Below are positions 17,654-29,671 of a stretch of DNA of 64,000 bases, piece after piece. Under the pieces are notes generated by a model. It was given only the letters and a program-made list of their open reading frames with translations. It was not told where the DNA came from and did not search any database. Origin of the DNA: Citrobacter sp. 18056 (GTDB lineage Bacteria; Pseudomonadota; Gammaproteobacteria; Enterobacterales; Enterobacteriaceae); the NCBI GenBank assembly GCA_902706235.1, contig CACSJR010000017.1:1-64000 (forward strand), written 5' to 3'. The first letter of the stretch is position 1. The number at the start of each line of letters is the position of its first letter. The position numbers and the translations under genes were made by a program.

Positions 17654-18385
17654 GTGAGTCATTACAATGAGCAATTCCTTAAACAAAATCCACTGGCAGT
17701 GTTAAACGTTCTTCGCGATTTACACCGCGACCATGTACCCTTGCGTGTCTCGTGGGGTACGTCGCAATTTATTACCCGTATTCTCGATATCTCATCTCAG
17801 GCGCTGATTATCGATTACGGCAGTCAGGAATATGAAAACCGTGCCGTTCAGCGTGCGGAAAACATTACTCTCTCCGCCGAAACTCAAGGGGCGAAAATCG
17901 AATTTACGGTGCCGAAGATAACGCCCGACCAGTTCCTCGATTTACCCGCCTTTACGATGCCCGTGCCGCCGTCGCTGTGGTTTGTGCAGCGTCGCGAATT
18001 TTTCCGCATTACCGCCCCGCTTCATCCGGTGTATTACTGCAAGGCGAAACTGCCGGATAACAGCGAAGTGCGTTTTCGTTTGTGTGATTTGTCACTCGGC
18101 GGAATGGGCGCATTGCTGGATGGCGCACCGCCTGCAGCCCTGAAATCTGGGGTGATGCTCCCGCAGATGGAGCTGGATATGGGGGAATGGGGGAAATTTC
18201 ATTTCGACGCGCAGCTGCTTTCACTGAGCGAGCGCAAGGTGGTGGACGGCAAGAATGAGACGATCAGCACACCGCGCCTGAGCTTTCGTTTTCTCAACGT
18301 CAGTCCGGCGATTGAGCGCACGCTCCAGCGAATTATCTTCTCTCTGGAGCGTGAGGCTCGCGAACGCGCGAATAAAGTGCGTTAG
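17654..18385 (+). CDS. ycgR: Cyclic-di-GMP-dependent flagellar brake protein
   Basis: A 243-residue cytosolic protein with an N-terminal YcgR domain (about 1-110) and a C-terminal PilZ domain. The c-di-GMP-binding motifs are visible as QRREFFRI (RxxxR) and DLSLGGMG (D/NxSxxG). When loaded with c-di-GMP, YcgR binds the flagellar motor and slows swimming. The start is a GTG at 17654 preceded by AAGGAG; the open frame upstream runs through the promoter and is not coding. The gene overlaps the end of emtA by four bases on the opposite strand. Confidence 0.95.
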   Translation: MSHYNEQFLKQNPLAVLNVLRDLHRDHVPLRVSWGTSQFITRILDISSQALIIDYGSQEYENRAVQRAENITLSAETQGAKIEFTVPKITPDQFLDLPAFTMPVPPSLWFVQRREFFRITAPLHPVYYCKAKLPDNSEVRFRLCDLSLGGMGALLDGAPPAALKSGVMLPQMELDMGEWGKFHFDAQLLSLSERKVVDGKNETISTPRLSFRFLNVSPAIERTLQRIIFSLEREARERANKVR

Positions 18386-19002
18386 TCAATCGCGTCCATC
18401 GCTTTCTGCACTTTCCAGATATAGCGCGGCGCTTGGGATGAAGGGTGATTCTCGACGATATAATCGAAGAACTCATCCTTATCCATGCCGTTAATTTTCC
18501 TGATCGCCGTTTTACGGTCCGAGGAGAAGGTTCGCAGCAGCGCGCCCGCGCCGTTAACGTAGGAGGTAACCAGCGCATACTGCATCACTTGCGGATCCTC
18601 AATGCCCGCCAGCACACCGTGCTCCAGGATGCTGAAGTACGCGGTACCCATCGAGATGTTACGTTCTGGGTTTTTCAGCTCGCTGACCGACGGATCACCC
18701 TTCCAGCCCATATAGCGATACACTTCACGCCCGGCGGTGGAAGGTTTGAGCTGCATCAGCCCCACTGCGCCAGATTTACTGACCACATTCGGATTACCGC
18801 CTGATTCAACCGCGATAATGGCAGTGATGAATTTAGGGTCGAGTCCCCACGCCGCACCGGCCTTCTGGCTGATTGGCATCCACTGCATCGCCCGCTGAAC
18901 GGGTACCGTCGGGTTGTACGGCGGATTGCGGTAATCGTTTTTCGGTTTTGAACTACATCCGGCAAGCAAGACAAACAAAACAACAAACCATCTCAATTTC
19001 AC
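18382..19002 (-). CDS. emtA: Membrane-bound endo-type lytic murein transglycosylase
   Basis: A 206-residue lipoprotein (MltE) that cleaves peptidoglycan glycan strands internally. The lipobox LLAGC lies at about residues 12-16. The SLT domain shows the catalytic glutamate in [28 protein letters not shown] and a conserved [10 protein letters not shown]. Start is GTG at 19002 with AAGGA upstream, matching the E. coli N-terminus MKLRWF. It is divergent from ldcA, another murein enzyme, with a 92-bp shared promoter region, and convergent with ycgR. Confidence 0.95.
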   Translation of the reverse strand: MKLRWFVVLFVLLAGCSSKPKNDYRNPPYNPTVPVQRAMQWMPISQKAGAAWGLDPKFITAIIAVESGGNPNVVSKSGAVGLMQLKPSTAGREVYRYMGWKGDPSVSELKNPERNISMGTAYFSILEHGVLAGIEDPQVMQYALVTSYVNGAGALLRTFSSDRKTAIRKINGMDKDEFFDYIVENHPSSQAPRYIWKVQKAMDAID

Positions 19003-19094
19003 GCTTCTATCCTTTTCAATGAAGTGTGCTGCGCTAATGACAACGCGATGTTCAGGCGGCATGATAACTGTTTCATTCTCTGCAAGGAATTGCC

Positions 19095-20021
19095 ATGACT
19101 CTGTTTCATCTGATTGCTCCCTCGGGCTATTGCATTAACCAACAGGCCGCCACCCGCGGGATTGCGCGCCTGGAGGAGGCTGGATACCAGGTCAATAATC
19201 AGCGCATTCTCACGCGTCGCCAGCAGCGTTTTGCCGGTACGGAAGCGGAACGCGCGGGCGATATCAATGCGCTGGCGACACTTTCTGGTCGCGATAACCT
19301 CGTTTTAGCGGTGCGCGGCGGCTATGGCGCGAACCGTTTACTGGACATGATTGACTGGAAAGCCATCGCATTACGCCAGCAAAATGATCCGCTGCTGATT
19401 TGTGGCCATAGCGATTTCAACGCCATTCAGATGGCGCTGCTGTGCGAAGGCGTTATCACCTTCAGCGGGCCCATGCTGGCGGGTAATTTCGGCGCTGAAA
19501 CGCTCAATGAATTTACCCTCGAGCACTACTGGCGCGCGCTGCGAAACGGCGCGTTCTCTGTGGAATGGCAGGGTAATGGCCGGGCCTGCGACGTGAACGG
19601 CACGCTGTGGGGCGGTAATCTGGCGATGCTGGTGTCGCTCATCGGCACCCCGTGGATGCCGCAAATTGACGACGGCATTCTGGTGCTGGAAGACATTAAC
19701 GAACACCCGTTCCGCGTGGAGCGTATGCTCCTGCAACTGTTCCATGCGGGTATTTTAGGCCGTCAGCGAGCAATTGTGCTCGGCAGCTTTAGCGGCGCGG
19801 AACCAAACGACTACGATGCGGGTTACGATTTGCCGGTGATGATCGATTATCTGCAATCGCGGTTAGCTATCCCGGTTATCAGCGGGCTTGATTTTGGTCA
19901 CGAGCAGCGCACGGTGACGCTGCCGCTCGGATCGCAGGCACGTCTGGTGCATAACGCGAAGTCAACCACGCTGTCGATGACGGGTCATCCGGTCATCAGT
20001 GGAGAAAAAAAGCATTCATAG
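19095..20021 (+). CDS. ldcA: L,D-carboxypeptidase (murein tetrapeptide carboxypeptidase)
   Basis: A 308-residue cytoplasmic S66-family peptidase that removes the terminal D-alanine from recycled murein tetrapeptides. The serine nucleophile lies in GHSDFNAIQ, the glutamate in [14 protein letters not shown] and the histidine in [15 protein letters not shown] precedes the ATG. It works in peptidoglycan recycling, which suits its divergent neighbour emtA. Its freed D-alanine can feed the nearby dadAX pathway. Confidence 0.95.
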   Translation: MTLFHLIAPSGYCINQQAATRGIARLEEAGYQVNNQRILTRRQQRFAGTEAERAGDINALATLSGRDNLVLAVRGGYGANRLLDMIDWKAIALRQQNDPLLICGHSDFNAIQMALLCEGVITFSGPMLAGNFGAETLNEFTLEHYWRALRNGAFSVEWQGNGRACDVNGTLWGGNLAMLVSLIGTPWMPQIDDGILVLEDINEHPFRVERMLLQLFHAGILGRQRAIVLGSFSGAEPNDYDAGYDLPVMIDYLQSRLAIPVISGLDFGHEQRTVTLPLGSQARLVHNAKSTTLSMTGHPVISGEKKHS

Positions 20022-20098
20022 CTCTTATAAATCCATCGATTTACGTGCATGTATGATAACGTTTTACCATTAAGTCACGCGATATAGGGAGTACGTGA

Positions 20099-21835
<1,737 letters not shown>

Positions 21836-21847
21836 GTGCGGTCTGGT

Positions 21848-21963
21848 GCCCGGTGGCACTTCGTTTTCCGGACCTACGTGGCAGGATTTTGTTGTTTATA
21901 CAATGGTGCGACCGGGCCGACGTGCCAGGATTTTGTAGACCCGGCAAGCGTACGCCGCCGGGC
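21848..21963. repeat. REP/BIME element between cvrA and dadX
   Basis: Inverted REP units GCCCGGTGGCACTTCG and the opposing TACGCCGCCGGGC bound a 116-bp element between convergent genes. The interior carries a near-duplication: GTGGCAGGATTTTGT and GTGCCAGGATTTTGT, each beside REP-like sequence, so the element looks like a compound or partly duplicated BIME. Confidence 0.85.
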
Positions 21964-21972
21964 AAAAAAATC

Positions 21973-23043
21973 TCACTCAATCACAACCGGTACGCGAAGC
22001 GCCAGCGCACACATCAACTCGTAGCCCACGGTGTCGCAACAGCTCGCCACGTCGTCGATTTTAATCTCTTTACCCCACAGTTCGACCGGTGTGCCAATCC
22101 CGGCCTGCGGGCACGGCGTTAAATCCACCGCCAGCATATCCATCGATACCCGACCTACCGTTGTGGTGCGAACACCGTCCACCAGCACCGGCGTGCCGTC
22201 TGGCGCATTACGCGGATACCCATCGGCATAGCCACAGGCCACAATGCCGATACGCTGCTCTTGTCGGGCTTTGTACAAACGCCCATAGCCCACGGTGTCG
22301 CCCGCTTTAAGATTCTGCACCGCAATAATCTCGCTACTCAGGGTCATCACCGGTTTCAGTCCACTGTTGGCAATGTCCTGCCATTTCCCGGAAGGTGACG
22401 CGCCGTAAAGCACAATTCCCGGACGAACCCAGTCGAAATGCGCCTCCGGGTGCCACAGCGTGGCAGCAGAGTTGGCAAGCGAACGTGGACAATCGAGCCC
22501 TTCTGCAGCCTGTTCTATCTTTTCCATTGCCTCGATGATGCCGTCGGGATTTTCCGCATCGGCAAAGTGAGACATCAGCGTCATGTCGCTGATATTGCTC
22601 ATCGCACGCAGCTGCTGCCAGACGGTGTGCACCTTATCAGGCGTAAACCCGAGGCGGTTCATACCGCTGTTCACTTTGACGTAGACATCCAGCGGTGCGT
22701 TCAGCTTTGCGTTTTGCAGCGCTTTCAGCTGCCAGTTGCTGTGCACGGTTGTAGTGAGTCGGTATTGGTCATATAGCGGTAAATCGTCAGCGTGGAAAAA
22801 GCCTTCCAGCATCAGAATCGGCCCTTTCCAGCCGCGTTCGCGCAGCAGGACAGCCTCTTCCAGATTGAGTAGCGCAAAACCATCCGTATCGTTTAACGCA
22901 CTCCAGATTCGTTCAACTCCATGACCGTAGCCGTTAGCTTTCACCACCGACCAGACGCGGGACTCCGGTGCCGCAGATCGCACCACTACAAGGTTCTGCC
23001 GCAGCGCCTTTAAATCGAGGCTGGCTACAACGGGACGTGACAT
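21973..23043 (-). CDS. dadX: Catabolic alanine racemase
   Basis: A 356-residue PLP enzyme, fold type III, that interconverts L- and D-alanine. The PLP lysine is in [10 protein letters not shown] (near residue 35), and the C-terminal domain contains the segments [11 protein letters not shown] and LWGKEI. AAGGAG stands before the ATG. The gene follows dadA with 9 bp between them, forming the dadAX operon in which the racemase supplies D-alanine to the dehydrogenase. Confidence 0.96.
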   Translation of the reverse strand: MSRPVVASLDLKALRQNLVVVRSAAPESRVWSVVKANGYGHGVERIWSALNDTDGFALLNLEEAVLLRERGWKGPILMLEGFFHADDLPLYDQYRLTTTVHSNWQLKALQNAKLNAPLDVYVKVNSGMNRLGFTPDKVHTVWQQLRAMSNISDMTLMSHFADAENPDGIIEAMEKIEQAAEGLDCPRSLANSAATLWHPEAHFDWVRPGIVLYGASPSGKWQDIANSGLKPVMTLSSEIIAVQNLKAGDTVGYGRLYKARQEQRIGIVACGYADGYPRNAPDGTPVLVDGVRTTTVGRVSMDMLAVDLTPCPQAGIGTPVELWGKEIKIDDVASCCDTVGYELMCALALRVPVVIE

Positions 23044-23052
23044 AACGGCTCC

Positions 23053-24351
23053 TTAATTATGCGCGCCGTGCAAATGCTGAGGGCGCGAAGGCGTATAACC
23101 TGACTGATAGCGGGCCACGCCCAAATCCTCGTACCCAATTGCAGGCGTGCGCCCAGAAAGCAGATCGCTCAGTAGCTGACCGGAGCCGCAGGCCATGGTC
23201 CAGCCCAGCGTGCCGTGTCCGGTGTTCAGCCATAAATTTTTATACGGTGTGCGTCCCACAATCGGCGTTCCGTCCGGCGTCATGGGTCGCAGCCCGGTCC
23301 AGAAGGTGGCCTGTTCAACGTGCCCCCCGCGCGGGAACAGGTCACGGACGACCATTTCCAGCGTCTCACGCCGGGCACGCAGCAGTTCGGTGTTGAAGCC
23401 GACAATCTCTGCCATGCCGCCGACACGGATCCGGTTATCGAATCGTGTTATCGCAATTTTGTATGTTTCATCAAGAATAGTCGATACCGGGGCGCCATCA
23501 TCCTCTTTGACCGGAATAGTCAGCGAGTAGCCTTTCAGCGGATAAACCGGAATATCGACGATGCCTTTCAGCATGGAGGTGGAATACGACCCAAACGCCA
23601 TCACGTATGCATCGGCCTTGATGACTTCATCACCGCACTTCACGCCGTAAATCTGGTCGCCTTCCGACAGCAGTCGGTCAACTGGCGTGTTGTAGCGGAA
23701 CACCACGCCCGCCTCTTCCGCCATTTTCGCCAGACGCTGGGTGAAAAGCTGGCAGTCGCCGGTTTCGTCATTCGGCAAGCGCAGGCCACCGGTAAGTTTA
23801 TGCGCCACTTCTGCCAGTGCAGGCTCCACGTCCGCCAGACGGTTGGCTTCCAGCAGTTGATATGGCACGCCAGCATCCTGTAGCACGGCGATGTCGCGGG
23901 TAGCGTTTTCATACTGCTGTTCGGTGCGGAAAAGTTGCAGCGTGCCGCCCTGACGGCCTTCGTATTCGATGCCCGTGCTGTCGCGCAGCGCCATCAGGCA
24001 GTCGCGGCTGTATTCCGCCAGCCGCACCATGCGGCCTTTGTTTTCCATGTAGTGGCGGGTGTCGCAGTTGCGCAGCATCTGCCACATCCATTTCAGCTGG
24101 GTCGATGTGCCGTCGAGGCTGATAGCCAACGGCGCGTGGCGCTGGAACATCCATTTAATCGCCTTCAGCGGCACGCCTGGCGCGGCCCACGGCGCGGCGT
24201 AACCGGGGGAAATTTGTCCGGCGTTGGCGGCACTGGTTTCCAGCGCCGGGCCCGGCTCCCGATCGATGACGGTCACATCATGTCCAGCCTGACGCAAATA
24301 CCAGGCGCTGGCCACGCCCACTACCCCACTTCCGAGGATAACCACTCGCAT
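23053..24351 (-). CDS. dadA: D-amino acid dehydrogenase, small subunit
   Basis: A 432-residue FAD enzyme of the inner membrane that oxidises D-alanine to pyruvate and passes electrons to the respiratory chain. The N-terminal dinucleotide fold [17 protein letters not shown] is at residues 3-19; the C-terminal [19 protein letters not shown] closes the FAD site. The ATG at 24351 is preceded by GGAG and gives exactly the E. coli length. A near-perfect CRP site lies about 90 bp upstream, consistent with catabolite control of the dad operon. Confidence 0.96.
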   Translation of the reverse strand: MRVVILGSGVVGVASAWYLRQAGHDVTVIDREPGPALETSAANAGQISPGYAAPWAAPGVPLKAIKWMFQRHAPLAISLDGTSTQLKWMWQMLRNCDTRHYMENKGRMVRLAEYSRDCLMALRDSTGIEYEGRQGGTLQLFRTEQQYENATRDIAVLQDAGVPYQLLEANRLADVEPALAEVAHKLTGGLRLPNDETGDCQLFTQRLAKMAEEAGVVFRYNTPVDRLLSEGDQIYGVKCGDEVIKADAYVMAFGSYSTSMLKGIVDIPVYPLKGYSLTIPVKEDDGAPVSTILDETYKIAITRFDNRIRVGGMAEIVGFNTELLRARRETLEMVVRDLFPRGGHVEQATFWTGLRPMTPDGTPIVGRTPYKNLWLNTGHGTLGWTMACGSGQLLSDLLSGRTPAIGYEDLGVARYQSGYTPSRPQHLHGAHN

Positions 24352-24671
24352 AGCGACTCCAGATTCGTAAAAGAACAATCTTCTGATTACAAATTGATAA
24401 CCCAGACGAAAATATTATTCAACATACGCTTTTTTTATGGTGACTTACCTCACACATACCCGTACCAGAAAGGTATGCGCGGATTTGAAATCTCCTGCTG
24501 CGGCGTTATTTTCGTCAGAATAATATTCTGATAGTTAGAAGTTTTGTCGCCGTTGACGCAGGGAAATCTCGAAGAAAAATATTTGCTGTTCGCGCGTTCA
24601 GGCGGCGGTGTTCTATTCTTGATAGTGAGGCTCTCCACACAGAGAGGGCCGCCAACAATGAGGGCGCGCTA
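24352..24671. other. 320-bp divergent control region between dadA and ycgB
   Basis: No gene is seen here. The left part belongs to the dadA promoter with its CRP site; long A/T runs such as those at 24405-24440 are the kind of sequence Lrp binds, and Lrp is the known dad repressor. The right part precedes ycgB, which is known to be a sigma-S gene in E. coli; I could not pin its promoter. Confidence 0.6.
24439..24454 (-). promoter_or_regulatory. CRP-binding site of the dadAX operon
   Basis: Read on the minus strand the site is TGTGAGGTAAGTCACC, which matches TGTGA-N6-TCACA at 9 of 10 positions. It lies about 90 bp upstream of dadA. E. coli dadAX is activated by cAMP-CRP, so the function is well supported. 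Confidence 0.85.
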
Positions 24672-26204
24672 ATGGCTACGATTGACTCCATGAATAAGGA
24701 CACCACACGTCTGAGCGATGGACCCGACTGGACCTTCGAACTGCTGGAGACCTGGTTGGCGGAAATAGACCGGGTGGCGAAGCTTTACCGGCTCGACACT
24801 TATCCTCATCAAATCGAAGTCATTACCTCCGAACAGATGATGGATGCCTATTCCAGCGTCGGGATGCCTATCAACTATACCCACTGGTCGTTTGGCAAAA
24901 AGTTCATTGAAACCGAGCGGCTCTACAAACACGGTCAACAGGGGCTGGCATATGAAATCGTCATTAACTCCAACCCGTGTATCGCCTATCTGATGGAAGA
25001 GAACACCATGACCATGCAGGCGCTGGTCATGGCGCACGCATGCTATGGGCATAACTCTTTCTTCAAAAATAACTACCTGTTCCGCAGCTGGACCGACGCC
25101 AGTTCGATTGTCGATTACCTGATTTTCGCGCGTAAATACATTACCGAATGTGAAGAGCGCTATGGCGTGGACGAGGTAGAAAAACTGCTCGATTCCTGCC
25201 ATGCGCTGATGAACTACGGCGTCGACCGCTACAAACGTCCACAGAAAATTTCGCTACAGGAAGAGAAGGCGCGACAGAAAAGCCGCGAGGAATATCTGCA
25301 AAGCCAGGTGAATACCCTGTGGCGTACCCTGCCGAAGAAAGAAGAAGAGAAAACTGTGGCAGAGGCCCGGCGTTATCCGTCCGAAGCGCAGGAAAATCTG
25401 CTCTACTTTATGGAAAAAAATGCGCCACTGCTCGAATCCTGGCAGCGTGAGATCCTGCGCATTGTGCGTAAGGTCAGCCAGTATTTTTATCCGCAGAAAC
25501 AGACTCAGGTGATGAACGAAGGCTGGGCGACATTCTGGCACTACACCATCCTGAATCATCTGTATGACGAAGGGAAAGTGACCGAGCGGTTTATGCTGGA
25601 GTTTTTACACAGCCACACCAACGTGGTGTTCCAGCCGCCATATAACAGCCCGTGGTACAGCGGCATTAACCCGTATGCGCTCGGTTTTGCGATGTTCCAG
25701 GACATCAAACGTATTTGCCAGACGCCGACGGAAGAGGATAAATATTGGTTCCCGGACATCGCTGGCTCCGACTGGCTTGAGACGCTGCATTTTGCGATGC
25801 GCGACTTTAAAGATGAGAGCTTCATCAGCCAGTTCCTGTCGCCGAAAGTGATGCGTGATTTCCGCCTGTTTACCGTGCTCGATGACGACCATAATAACTA
25901 TCTGGAAATTGCGGCGATCCACAATGAGGAAGGCTATCGGGAAATTCGTAACCGGCTGTCGTCCCAGTACAACCTGAGCAATCTGGAGCCAAATATCCAG
26001 GTGTGGAACGTGGATCTGCGGGGGGACCGCTCTCTGACACTGCGCTATGTGCCGCATAACCGTGCGCCGCTGGATATGGGCCGTCGGGAAGTGCTTAAAC
26101 ACGTGCATCGCCTGTGGGGCTTTGACGTACATCTGGAGCAGCAGAATGCCGATGGCAGTGTAGAGCTGCTGGAACGCTGCCCGCCGCGACAAAATCTCCT
26201 GTGA
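24672..26204 (+). CDS. ycgB: SpoVR-family protein YcgB
   Basis: A 510-residue cytosolic protein, the same length as E. coli YcgB and nearly identical to it over long stretches (for example DGPDWTFELLETWLAEIDRV and QVMNEGWATFWHYTIL). The SpoVR family is widespread but its biochemical role is unknown; in enterobacteria it belongs to the stationary-phase regulon and is often linked to YeaG/YeaH. The ATG at 24672 starts MATIDSMNKDTT as in E. coli. Two nearly identical terminator hairpins follow it. Confidence 0.95.
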   Translation: MATIDSMNKDTTRLSDGPDWTFELLETWLAEIDRVAKLYRLDTYPHQIEVITSEQMMDAYSSVGMPINYTHWSFGKKFIETERLYKHGQQGLAYEIVINSNPCIAYLMEENTMTMQALVMAHACYGHNSFFKNNYLFRSWTDASSIVDYLIFARKYITECEERYGVDEVEKLLDSCHALMNYGVDRYKRPQKISLQEEKARQKSREEYLQSQVNTLWRTLPKKEEEKTVAEARRYPSEAQENLLYFMEKNAPLLESWQREILRIVRKVSQYFYPQKQTQVMNEGWATFWHYTILNHLYDEGKVTERFMLEFLHSHTNVVFQPPYNSPWYSGINPYALGFAMFQDIKRICQTPTEEDKYWFPDIAGSDWLETLHFAMRDFKDESFISQFLSPKVMRDFRLFTVLDDDHNNYLEIAAIHNEEGYREIRNRLSSQYNLSNLEPNIQVWNVDLRGDRSLTLRYVPHNRAPLDMGRREVLKHVHRLWGFDVHLEQQNADGSVELLERCPPRQNLL

Positions 26205-26213
26205 CATAAATGC

Positions 26214-26239
26214 AAAAGCCGGGTTTTCACCCGGCTTTT
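26214..26239 (+). terminator. Rho-independent terminator of ycgB (first copy)
   Basis: AAAAGCCGGG at 26214-26223 pairs perfectly with CCCGGCTTTT at 26230-26239 around TTTTCA. It starts 10 bp after ycgB. An almost identical hairpin occurs 131 bp further on. Confidence 0.9.
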
Positions 26240-26301
26240 CTGACTGATGACAAACCTAAAACGTTTGAAAGTCGAACCGATCGCACCAGATAAAAAACAA
26301 G

Positions 26302-26323
26302 GAAAATCAATTCATTGATTTTC
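26302..26323. repeat. Perfect 22-bp palindrome between the two terminators
   Basis: GAAAATCAAT, two bases, then ATTGATTTTC form an exact inverted repeat with 10-bp arms in the short gap between ycgB and fadR. It is not followed by a T-run. It could be a protein-binding site or a remnant of a mobile repeat; I do not recognise it. Confidence 0.6.
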
Positions 26324-26344
26324 GGCTGATAACCACAAAGAAGG

Positions 26345-26372
26345 AAAAAGCCGGGTTTTCACCCGGCTTTTT
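26345..26372 (-). terminator. Bidirectional terminator of fadR (second copy of the hairpin)
   Basis: AAAAAGCCGGG at 26345-26355 pairs with CCCGGCTTTTT at 26362-26372 around TTTTCA, the same stem and loop as at 26214-26239 with one more A-T pair. It lies 21 bp beyond the fadR stop on the minus strand and would also catch readthrough from ycgB. Confidence 0.88.
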
Positions 26373-26393
26373 ACTGACTGCGCTGTGATTAGC

Positions 26394-27113
26394 TTAGCGG
26401 CCGTGAATGGCCAAATCACCCGGCAGCGTTTTCTGCATTTTATGCCAGACCAGGCCGGACTCGTGGCCGTAACGACGCACGGTTTCATAAACCTGTTCGT
26501 GATCGCCCTGCTCACACACTTTCGTCAGCTGATGGTAGAAGCCCAGCGCCAGACTGCGCGCTTCCGGATTGGCAAAATAGTGACGACCAATGCGGGTATA
26601 CAGCCCTTTCATGCCATTGAGGATCAGGCCATAAATCGGGTTGCCGGAGGCAAACGCCAGACCGCGGAATATGCTGTAATCGAGTTCAGCAAACGCATCG
26701 GCGTGGTCTTCCACTTCGCGGGCGGTAGCCAGCACTTTCAGCGCATCTTCAGGATGCTGACGGAACGCGGTGCGGATAAAGATGGTCGCGATGTTGGTAC
26801 GCACAGAGAGCAGATTGTCGATCAGCTGTGGCACGCGGTCGTGATCCAGACGCGCCAGCGTTTCGAGAATGTTTAAGCCCGAAGTTTCCCAGAAATTGTT
26901 CACTTTGGTCGGTTTACCATGCTGAATGGTCAACCAGCCGTCGCGAGCCAGACGCTGTAATACTTCGCGAAGGGTGGTGCGTGTGACACCGATCAATTCA
27001 GAAAGCTCACGCTCTGCGGGGAGAATAGTGCCTGGGGCAAACCGGTTATTCCAGATACTTTCAATGATGTACTCTTCCGCGAAACCCGCCGGGCTCTGCG
27101 CCTTAATGACCAT
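26394..27113 (-). CDS. fadR: Fatty acid metabolism regulator FadR
   Basis: A 239-residue GntR-family regulator that represses fatty acid degradation genes and activates unsaturated fatty acid synthesis, releasing DNA when long-chain acyl-CoA binds. The winged helix-turn-helix covers about residues 10-75 ([26 protein letters not shown]), with an all-helical acyl-CoA domain after it. The ATG at 27113 ([16 protein letters not shown]) gives the exact E. coli length; an extended frame upstream is not used. Its target fadD, with a visible FadR site, is 12 kb away. Confidence 0.97.
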   Translation of the reverse strand: MVIKAQSPAGFAEEYIIESIWNNRFAPGTILPAERELSELIGVTRTTLREVLQRLARDGWLTIQHGKPTKVNNFWETSGLNILETLARLDHDRVPQLIDNLLSVRTNIATIFIRTAFRQHPEDALKVLATAREVEDHADAFAELDYSIFRGLAFASGNPIYGLILNGMKGLYTRIGRHYFANPEARSLALGFYHQLTKVCEQGDHEQVYETVRRYGHESGLVWHKMQKTLPGDLAIHGR

Positions 27114-27330
27114 AGTGAGATTTCCATTACACAGCGTTGCTAATATTGAACTCATCATACCAGAGCCGATAAGGGGCAGATAGCGCATCTCCATAATTAA
27201 AAGGGGATCGCTGTTTTATTTTAAAAATTTAGTTCACCCCGGCTTTGCTTGCTTGCAGCGGCTTCAGAGCGGATACTTTGAGATTCACCTTCAGTAAATG
27301 GCTTACTTTTGACGGGATCGGAAATCTGTC

Positions 27331-28887
27331 GTGGATATATCAACCTCTCGTGCGCTGTGGCGCAACTTTCTCGGTCAGTCACCGGACTGGTACAAACTGA
27401 CCCTCTTGCTGTTTTTGGTTATCAACCCTGTCGTCTTCTTCATTGATCCGTTTATCGCGGGTTGGTTACTGGTGGCGGAGTTTATCTTCACTCTGGCGAT
27501 GGCGCTGAAATGCTATCCTCTGCTTCCTGGCGGCCTGCTGGCGATCGAAGCCGTGATGATTGGCATGACCAGCGCCGAGCATGTGCGTGAAGAAATTGCC
27601 AGCAACCTCGAAGTGCTGTTGCTGCTGATTTTCATGGTCGCGGGCATCTATTTTATGAAGCAACTGCTGCTGTTCATTTTCACCCGCCTGTTGCTGACAA
27701 TTCAAAGCAAGATGCTGCTTTCGATAGCCTTCTGCCTTGCCGCCGCATTTTTATCGGCGTTCCTGGATGCGTTGACGGTCGTGGCGGTGATCATCAGCGT
27801 CGCGGTCGGGTTCTACGGCATTTATCATCGGGTCGCATCTTCGCGTCCGACCGAGAGCGACATGCTCGATGACAGCCATATCGACATCCACAATAAAGAA
27901 GTGCTCGAGCAGTTCCGCAGTTTCCTGCGCAGCCTGATGATGCACGCCGGAGTGGGTACTGCGCTGGGTGGCGTGATGACGATGGTCGGCGAGCCGCAAA
28001 ACCTGATCATCGCCAAAGCAGTAGGCTGGCATTTTGGCGAGTTCTTCCTGCGTATGCTGCCGGTCACGCTGCCGGTGTTGTTCTGCGGGTTATTGACCTG
28101 CCTGCTGGTCGAAAAATTCAAACTGTTTGGCTACGGCGAACAGCTGCCGACCAGCGTTCGCGCCGTGCTGAAAGATTTTGACGTGAAAAGCAGTGAGCAG
28201 CGAACGCGTCAGGAAACGCTCAAACTGGTGATTCAGGGCGTTATCGGCCTCTGGTTGGTTATCGCGCTGGCGCTGCATCTGGCGGAAGTGGGGCTGATTG
28301 GCCTGACGGTTATCATCTTTGCCACCTCCCTCACCGGCGTCACCGATGAACATGCCATCGGCAAAGCGTTTACCGAAGCGCTGCCTTTTACCGCGCTGCT
28401 GACAGTATTCTTCGCCGTGGTGGCGGTGATTATCGACCAGCATCTGTTTGCACCGATTATCAGCTATGTACTGCAGGCGTCTCCGCACGCGCAGCTGTCG
28501 CTGTTTTATCTGTTCAATGGCTTGCTCTCGTCAATTTCCGATAACGTGTTTGTCGGCACGGTGTATATCAACGAGGCGAAATCCGCGCTGGAGCACGGGG
28601 CGATTTCTCTGCCGCAGTTTCAAATGCTGGCGGTAGCAATTAACACCGGCACCAATCTGCCATCGGTGGCGACACCGAACGGCCAGGCGGCATTCCTGTT
28701 CCTGCTGACGTCTGCCCTCGCACCGCTGATTCGCCTCTCGTATGGTCGGATGGTATGGATGGCGCTGCCGTACACCATCGTGCTGACGATTGTTGGCCTG
28801 CTGTGCGTGGAGCTGACACTGATGCCTTATACCGAGTGGATGACCGCCAAAGGCTGGCTGATGAGCGCCCCTTTGCCTGTCCATTAA
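27331..28887 (+). CDS. nhaB: Na+/H+ antiporter NhaB
   Basis: A 518-residue inner-membrane antiporter with about twelve helices that expels sodium in exchange for protons. It follows E. coli NhaB (513 residues) along its length, including [12 protein letters not shown] and [15 protein letters not shown]. Translation begins with GTG at 27331. It is divergent from fadR across a 217-bp gap, the conserved enterobacterial arrangement. A perfect hairpin without a T-run follows it. Confidence 0.95.
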   Translation: MDISTSRALWRNFLGQSPDWYKLTLLLFLVINPVVFFIDPFIAGWLLVAEFIFTLAMALKCYPLLPGGLLAIEAVMIGMTSAEHVREEIASNLEVLLLLIFMVAGIYFMKQLLLFIFTRLLLTIQSKMLLSIAFCLAAAFLSAFLDALTVVAVIISVAVGFYGIYHRVASSRPTESDMLDDSHIDIHNKEVLEQFRSFLRSLMMHAGVGTALGGVMTMVGEPQNLIIAKAVGWHFGEFFLRMLPVTLPVLFCGLLTCLLVEKFKLFGYGEQLPTSVRAVLKDFDVKSSEQRTRQETLKLVIQGVIGLWLVIALALHLAEVGLIGLTVIIFATSLTGVTDEHAIGKAFTEALPFTALLTVFFAVVAVIIDQHLFAPIISYVLQASPHAQLSLFYLFNGLLSSISDNVFVGTVYINEAKSALEHGAISLPQFQMLAVAINTGTNLPSVATPNGQAAFLFLLTSALAPLIRLSYGRMVWMALPYTIVLTIVGLLCVELTLMPYTEWMTAKGWLMSAPLPVH

Positions 28888-28913
28888 ACGTCCTCCGATT
28901 AATGCCCGGAACC

Positions 28914-28933
28914 TTTTCCGGGCGATTCATTCC
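28914..28933. terminator. Hairpin after nhaB, terminator-like without T-run
   Basis: GCCCGGAA and TTCCGGGC form a perfect 8-bp stem around CCTT, 26 bp after nhaB. No T-run follows, so it may stabilise the mRNA end rather than terminate on its own. Confidence 0.5.
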
Positions 28934-29022
28934 CTTTTACGTAATTATTCACGCCTGCATAGTGGCGCGGTAAATGTTTTCGTTTACACTGCGGTGTCTT
29001 AGCATGTTCCAGGGAAATGATT

Positions 29023-29553
29023 ATGTTGCGATTTTTAAACCAGTGCTCACGCGGTCGCGGAGCGTGGTTACTGCTGGCGTTGGCCGCTTTTGCGCTGGAG
29101 ATGGTCGCGCTGTGGTTCCAGCACGTGATGCTGCTGAAGCCATGCGTACTGTGTATCTATGAGCGTTCTGCGCTGTTCGGCGTGATGGGTGCAGGTATTG
29201 TCGGTGCCATTGCCCCGAAATCACCGCTGCGTTATGCCGGTATTCTGATTTGGATTTACAGCGCCTGGCGTGGCGTTCAGCTGGCGTGGGAACACACCAT
29301 GATCCAGCTGCATCCGTCCCCGTTCCAGACCTGCGACTTTGCCGCTCGCTTCCCGAGCTGGTTGCCGCTGGATAAGTGGTTGCCGCAGGTGTTTGTTGCG
29401 TCTGGCGATTGTGCCGAACGTCAGTGGTCATTCCTGACTCTGGAAATGCCACAGTGGCTGGTAGGGATTTTTGTGGTCTTCCTGGTCATCGGTCTGCTGG
29501 TGTTGATTGCCCAGCCAGTCAAACCGAAAAAACGCGACCTCTTCGGTAGGTAA
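29023..29553 (+). CDS. dsbB: Disulfide bond formation protein B
   Basis: A 176-residue quinone reductase of the inner membrane with four helices that reoxidises periplasmic DsbA. All four catalytic cysteines are at the canonical places: Cys41 and Cys44 in PCVLC, Cys104 in QTCDF and Cys130 in [10 protein letters not shown] prefer the ATG at 29023 over the one at 29017 because AGGGAA is then 8 bases upstream and the length equals E. coli DsbB. It lies downstream of nhaB as in E. coli. Confidence 0.96.
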   Translation: MLRFLNQCSRGRGAWLLLALAAFALEMVALWFQHVMLLKPCVLCIYERSALFGVMGAGIVGAIAPKSPLRYAGILIWIYSAWRGVQLAWEHTMIQLHPSPFQTCDFAARFPSWLPLDKWLPQVFVASGDCAERQWSFLTLEMPQWLVGIFVVFLVIGLLVLIAQPVKPKKRDLFGR

Positions 29554-29581
29554 AAGCAAAGCGGTTCAGGAAGATAGACGT

Positions 29582-29608
29582 AAAACGGCAACCTCGGTTG
29601 CCGTTTTT
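29582..29608 (+). terminator. Rho-independent terminator of dsbB
   Basis: AAAACGGCAACC and GGTTGCCGTTTT form a perfect 12-bp stem with a two-base centre, ending in five T. The A-run on the left side lets it also act on the convergent siderophore-interacting protein gene. Confidence 0.9.
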
Positions 29609-29671
29609 AATGCTTGCTCACTCTCCCTGCAGGAGCGGATCAGGACGAAGGCATCAGGCGGCACCACATCC

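Noticed and set aside
23320-23883. A 187-codon plus-strand frame inside dadA
   Set aside because: Antisense shadow of a conserved full-length gene.
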